Below, piece by piece: positions 5,694 through 7,803 of a DNA stretch of 7,803 nucleotides; position 1 is the first letter of the stretch; every line of letters starts with the position of its first letter. The stretch comes from Sulfurimonas sp. (GTDB lineage: Bacteria; Campylobacterota; Campylobacteria; Campylobacterales; Sulfurimonadaceae). Location of the stretch: the NCBI GenBank assembly GCA_024762745.1, contig JANTGV010000043.1:1-7803 (forward strand), written 5' to 3'. A program made the translations under genes and the position numbers. Below the pieces are notes generated by a model. It made no database searches. It had not been told where the DNA came from and was given only the letters and a program-made list of their open reading frames with translations.

Positions 5694-7616
5694 ATGAAAA
5701 AGAGTGAAGCATTAGGCGCAAATGAAATCGTAGAGTTGATATTTACATACCTGAGTGAAGTATCTTCACTAAATGACTATGATGATGTGATGTTCGTTTT
5801 AGCCAATATGGGACGCTCTTTAACTTCTGCTGATAGATGCAGTATATGGCTTGTAAATAGAGAGAAGAACACTATATGGACCAAAGTTTCCCATGGCATG
5901 GATACTATAGAACTGGATATAGATTCCGGGATAGTTGGAAGTTCTGTTAGTAGCGGTGAGAAAATCATAATAGATGATGTTTATACAGATAAGAGGTTTA
6001 ATCAAGAGATAGATACTCAGACTGGATATGTGACGAAAAGCATGATGGTCATTCCGATGTTTAATAAATCAGATGAGATCATAGGTGCTCTGCAGGTCAT
6101 AAATAAAAAAAATGGTAATAGCACCTTTGATGAACGTGATATGCAGCGCCTCTCACTTGCCAGTATATATGCGGCGGAGACACTCATATCAGCAAAACTC
6201 TCAAAAGATATAGCGGAGACAGAAAGAGAGGTCATACTAACCATGGGTTCTATTGGTGAGAGTAGAAGTGAGGAGACAGGAAATCATGTTCGAAGAGTAG
6301 CTGAATATTCCAAGATATTAGCGCTTGCGTATGGAATGAGCAGTGAAGATGCAGAGTTGTTAAAGCGGGCTAGTCCAATGCATGATATTGGAAAAGTTGC
6401 TATTCCTGATTCGATTTTAAATAAGCCAGACTCCTTTACTGCTAATGAGAGAAAAATTATGGACACCCACGCAGAGCTTGGGTATAAAATGACTAAAAAT
6501 TCAGACAAGCCACTTTTTAAAGCGGCTTCAATTGTCGCATATGAACATCATGAAAAGTGGGATGGCACAGGTTACCCAAGGGGATTAAGCGGAGAAGAGA
6601 TACATATTTTTGGACGTATAACAGCGATAGCAGATGTATTTGATGCACTAGGCTCTGAGAGAGTATATAAAATGGCTTGGAGTGATGAAAAGATATTTAG
6701 TTTTTTAAAGCTTCAAAAAGCGAAACATTTTGATCCCACATTAATAGATCTCTTTTTTGAGAACTTAGATGAGATTTTATCTGTACGGGACTCCCTTAAG
6801 GATGAGTTTGTAGAGATATGTCCAAGAGAAGAGCAGAGAGCTCATGCGATTAAAATACTTGGAGCATATGGCACTAAGTCTAAAGGTTTTGCAACAAGCT
6901 CGCTTTATTTAAACCCTGAAAATGTCATAGACGCAGGTAATCTGCTCGATCCATTAGAAGAGAAAAGCCTCGAAATAGAAAATATATGGCTAACACATTC
7001 ACACTTAGACCACATAGCTGATATAGCTTATATTCTTGATAATTACTTTTCACAAAGAACAAAGACATTAAATATAATTGCACTACCTCAGACTATACAA
7101 GCAATCAGAGAGAATTTTTTAAATGATAGTATCTGGCCTGACTTTTCAGTCATACCTATGCATAACTCTACAGATATGGCATTAAGATATAGAGAGGTTG
7201 AACTCTCAAAAGAGTATAAAATAGGAGCCGATGAATATATAAGGGCTTTTGAAACTGACCATACAGTTGCAAGTTGTGGATATATCTATACAAAAGGTGA
7301 AAAGGCAATCCTTGTAACAGCAGACACTTACTCCTTAAAAAAGATGATTGCAGAAGTGGAAAAAAATAGTCAAATAACTACAATTATAGTTGAATGCTCT
7401 TTTCCTTCATATATGAAAGAGTTGGCAGAAGAGAGTAAACACCTAACACCTCAATTACTGTTTGAGCAGTTAAATGAATTAAAGCGAGACGATGTGAAGC
7501 TATATATCAACCATTTAAAGCCAATTTATATAAATGAAATAGTGGATGAAATTGAAAACTTAAGTGGTAAATGGAAGCCAATTGTATTAAATGATGGAGA
7601 TTTTATAAACTTCTAA
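5694..7616 (+). CDS. GAF - HD-GYP - class II cyclic-nucleotide phosphodiesterase fusion
   Basis: This 640-residue soluble signalling protein has no signal peptide or membrane helix. The ATG start has GAGGA five bases upstream. A GAF domain covers about 28-175 and contains an NK-x(6)-F-x(3)-D motif (Asn137, Lys138, Phe145, Asp149). HD-GYP covers about 180-375 with all the expected metal and catalytic residues: His198, His230-Asp231 in MHDIGK, His259, His285-His286, GYP at 293-295, Asp314 in ADVFDAL. HD-GYP domains hydrolyse c-di-GMP to pGpG or GMP. From about 385 on, a metallo-beta-lactamase-fold domain of the PDEase_II family follows: VIDAGNLL (Asp413), THSHLDHIADI (His435, His437, Asp439, His440), SIWPDFSVIP, DHTVASCGY (His523), LVTADTY (Asp544), ECSFPS with KHLTP (His583), and YINHLKP (His607). 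Stand-alone relatives hydrolyse cAMP/cGMP. The whole is readable as one frame without damage. Activity of the third domain on cyclic mononucleotides is inferred from family; other phosphodiesters are possible. Confidence 0.92.
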   Translation: MKKSEALGANEIVELIFTYLSEVSSLNDYDDVMFVLANMGRSLTSADRCSIWLVNREKNTIWTKVSHGMDTIELDIDSGIVGSSVSSGEKIIIDDVYTDKRFNQEIDTQTGYVTKSMMVIPMFNKSDEIIGALQVINKKNGNSTFDERDMQRLSLASIYAAETLISAKLSKDIAETEREVILTMGSIGESRSEETGNHVRRVAEYSKILALAYGMSSEDAELLKRASPMHDIGKVAIPDSILNKPDSFTANERKIMDTHAELGYKMTKNSDKPLFKAASIVAYEHHEKWDGTGYPRGLSGEEIHIFGRITAIADVFDALGSERVYKMAWSDEKIFSFLKLQKAKHFDPTLIDLFFENLDEILSVRDSLKDEFVEICPREEQRAHAIKILGAYGTKSKGFATSSLYLNPENVIDAGNLLDPLEEKSLEIENIWLTHSHLDHIADIAYILDNYFSQRTKTLNIIALPQTIQAIRENFLNDSIWPDFSVIPMHNSTDMALRYREVELSKEYKIGADEYIRAFETDHTVASCGYIYTKGEKAILVTADTYSLKKMIAEVEKNSQITTIIVECSFPSYMKELAEESKHLTPQLLFEQLNELKRDDVKLYINHLKPIYINEIVDEIENLSGKWKPIVLNDGDFINF

Positions 7617-7625
7617 CAAAAACTC

Positions 7626-7654
7626 TTGACATTAAAAATATTTTGCACTATAAT
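7626..7654 (+). promoter_or_regulatory. Full-consensus sigma-70 promoter for tRNA-Thr
   Basis: TTGACA (7626-7631), a 17-base spacer and TATAAT (7649-7654) match the consensus exactly. Initiation near 7661 would leave about 11 bases before the mature tRNA 5' end. The -35 begins only 10 bases after the stop codon of the preceding gene. Confidence 0.88.
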
Positions 7655-7671
7655 TCTGGCTCAATTTCGAT

Positions 7672-7748
7672 GCCGACATAGCTCAGTTGGCTAGAGCAGC
7701 TGATTTGTAATCAGCAGGCCCGGGGTTCAAATCCTCGTGTCGGCACCA
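7672..7748 (+). tRNA. tRNA-Thr (anticodon UGU), CCA encoded
   Basis: It folds into a complete cloverleaf. The acceptor stem is GCCGACA/TGTCGGC with discriminator A and genomic CCA. The D stem is GCTC/GAGC. The anticodon stem is GCTGA/TCAGC around the loop TTTGTAA, giving anticodon TGT, which reads ACA threonine codons. The variable loop has five bases. The T stem is CGGGG/CCTCG with one G-U pair around TTCAAAT. It has its own strong promoter. The 55 bases after it hold no recognisable terminator or second tRNA, so the transcript probably continues past the window, perhaps into further tRNA or translation genes. Confidence 0.97.
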
Positions 7749-7803
7749 TTGAAATTTGAATATTAGAAACAGTGTTAGACCAGATAAAATAACAAATATA
7801 AGT

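Noticed and set aside
5599..5721. 41-codon upstream extension of the YaaA reading frame
   Set aside because: It has no resemblance to the family, overlaps the divergent promoter region and the start of the neighbouring gene, and a well-placed ribosome binding site precedes the ATG at 5598.
5777..6508. Several 61-75 codon minus-strand open frames opposite the GAF/HD-GYP coding region
   Set aside because: They lie opposite conserved domain-coding sequence, overlap each other, and show no recognisable protein features or start signals.
7749..7803. Possible terminator, att-site duplication or second tRNA after tRNA-Thr
   Set aside because: I found no stable inverted repeat with a T-tract, no repeat of the tRNA 3' end, and no cloverleaf in the 55 bases available.

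Overview
The window is AT-rich, densely coded bacterial DNA. Its style suggests a free-living Campylobacterota (epsilonproteobacterium) of the Sulfurimonas/Sulfurovum/Arcobacter type: strong AGA and A/T-ending codon preference, very short intergenic gaps, TATAAT-type -10 boxes with weak -35 regions, a Gram-negative TonB-dependent receptor, and many signal-transduction genes. This assignment comes from overall impression and protein style, not from a search.

Layout. (1) Positions 1-4105, plus strand: a tight three-gene operon. It holds a membrane sensor histidine kinase cut by the left edge, an OmpR-type response regulator, and a TonB-dependent outer-membrane receptor whose GTG start overlaps the regulator's stop codon by one base. 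The two-component system probably controls uptake of whatever the receptor imports; the ligand cannot be read from the sequence. (2) Positions 4111-5598, minus strand: a two-gene operon, a YaaA/DUF328 protein followed by a SpoU/TrmH-family RNA 2'-O-methyltransferase (RlmB-like) with a TTG start. It converges on the receptor gene with only 5 bases between stop codons. (3) Positions 5599-5693: a short divergent control region with two TATAAT boxes facing each other 8 bp apart, and a small palindrome. (4) Positions 5694-7616, plus strand: a 640-residue three-domain signalling protein, GAF - HD-GYP - class II cyclic-nucleotide phosphodiesterase (metallo-beta-lactamase fold). The catalytic motifs of both hydrolase domains look complete. 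(5) Positions 7672-7748: tRNA-Thr(UGU) with encoded CCA, driven by a full-consensus TTGACA-17 bp-TATAAT promoter. The last 55 bases hold no feature I can support.

The item most worth attention is the GAF/HD-GYP/PDEII fusion. It joins a c-di-GMP-hydrolysing module to a module of the cAMP/cGMP phosphodiesterase family in one chain, so it could link two second-messenger pathways. The receptor operon controlled by its own two-component system comes second. I see no CRISPR array, insertion sequence, prophage gene or rho-independent terminator in the window.
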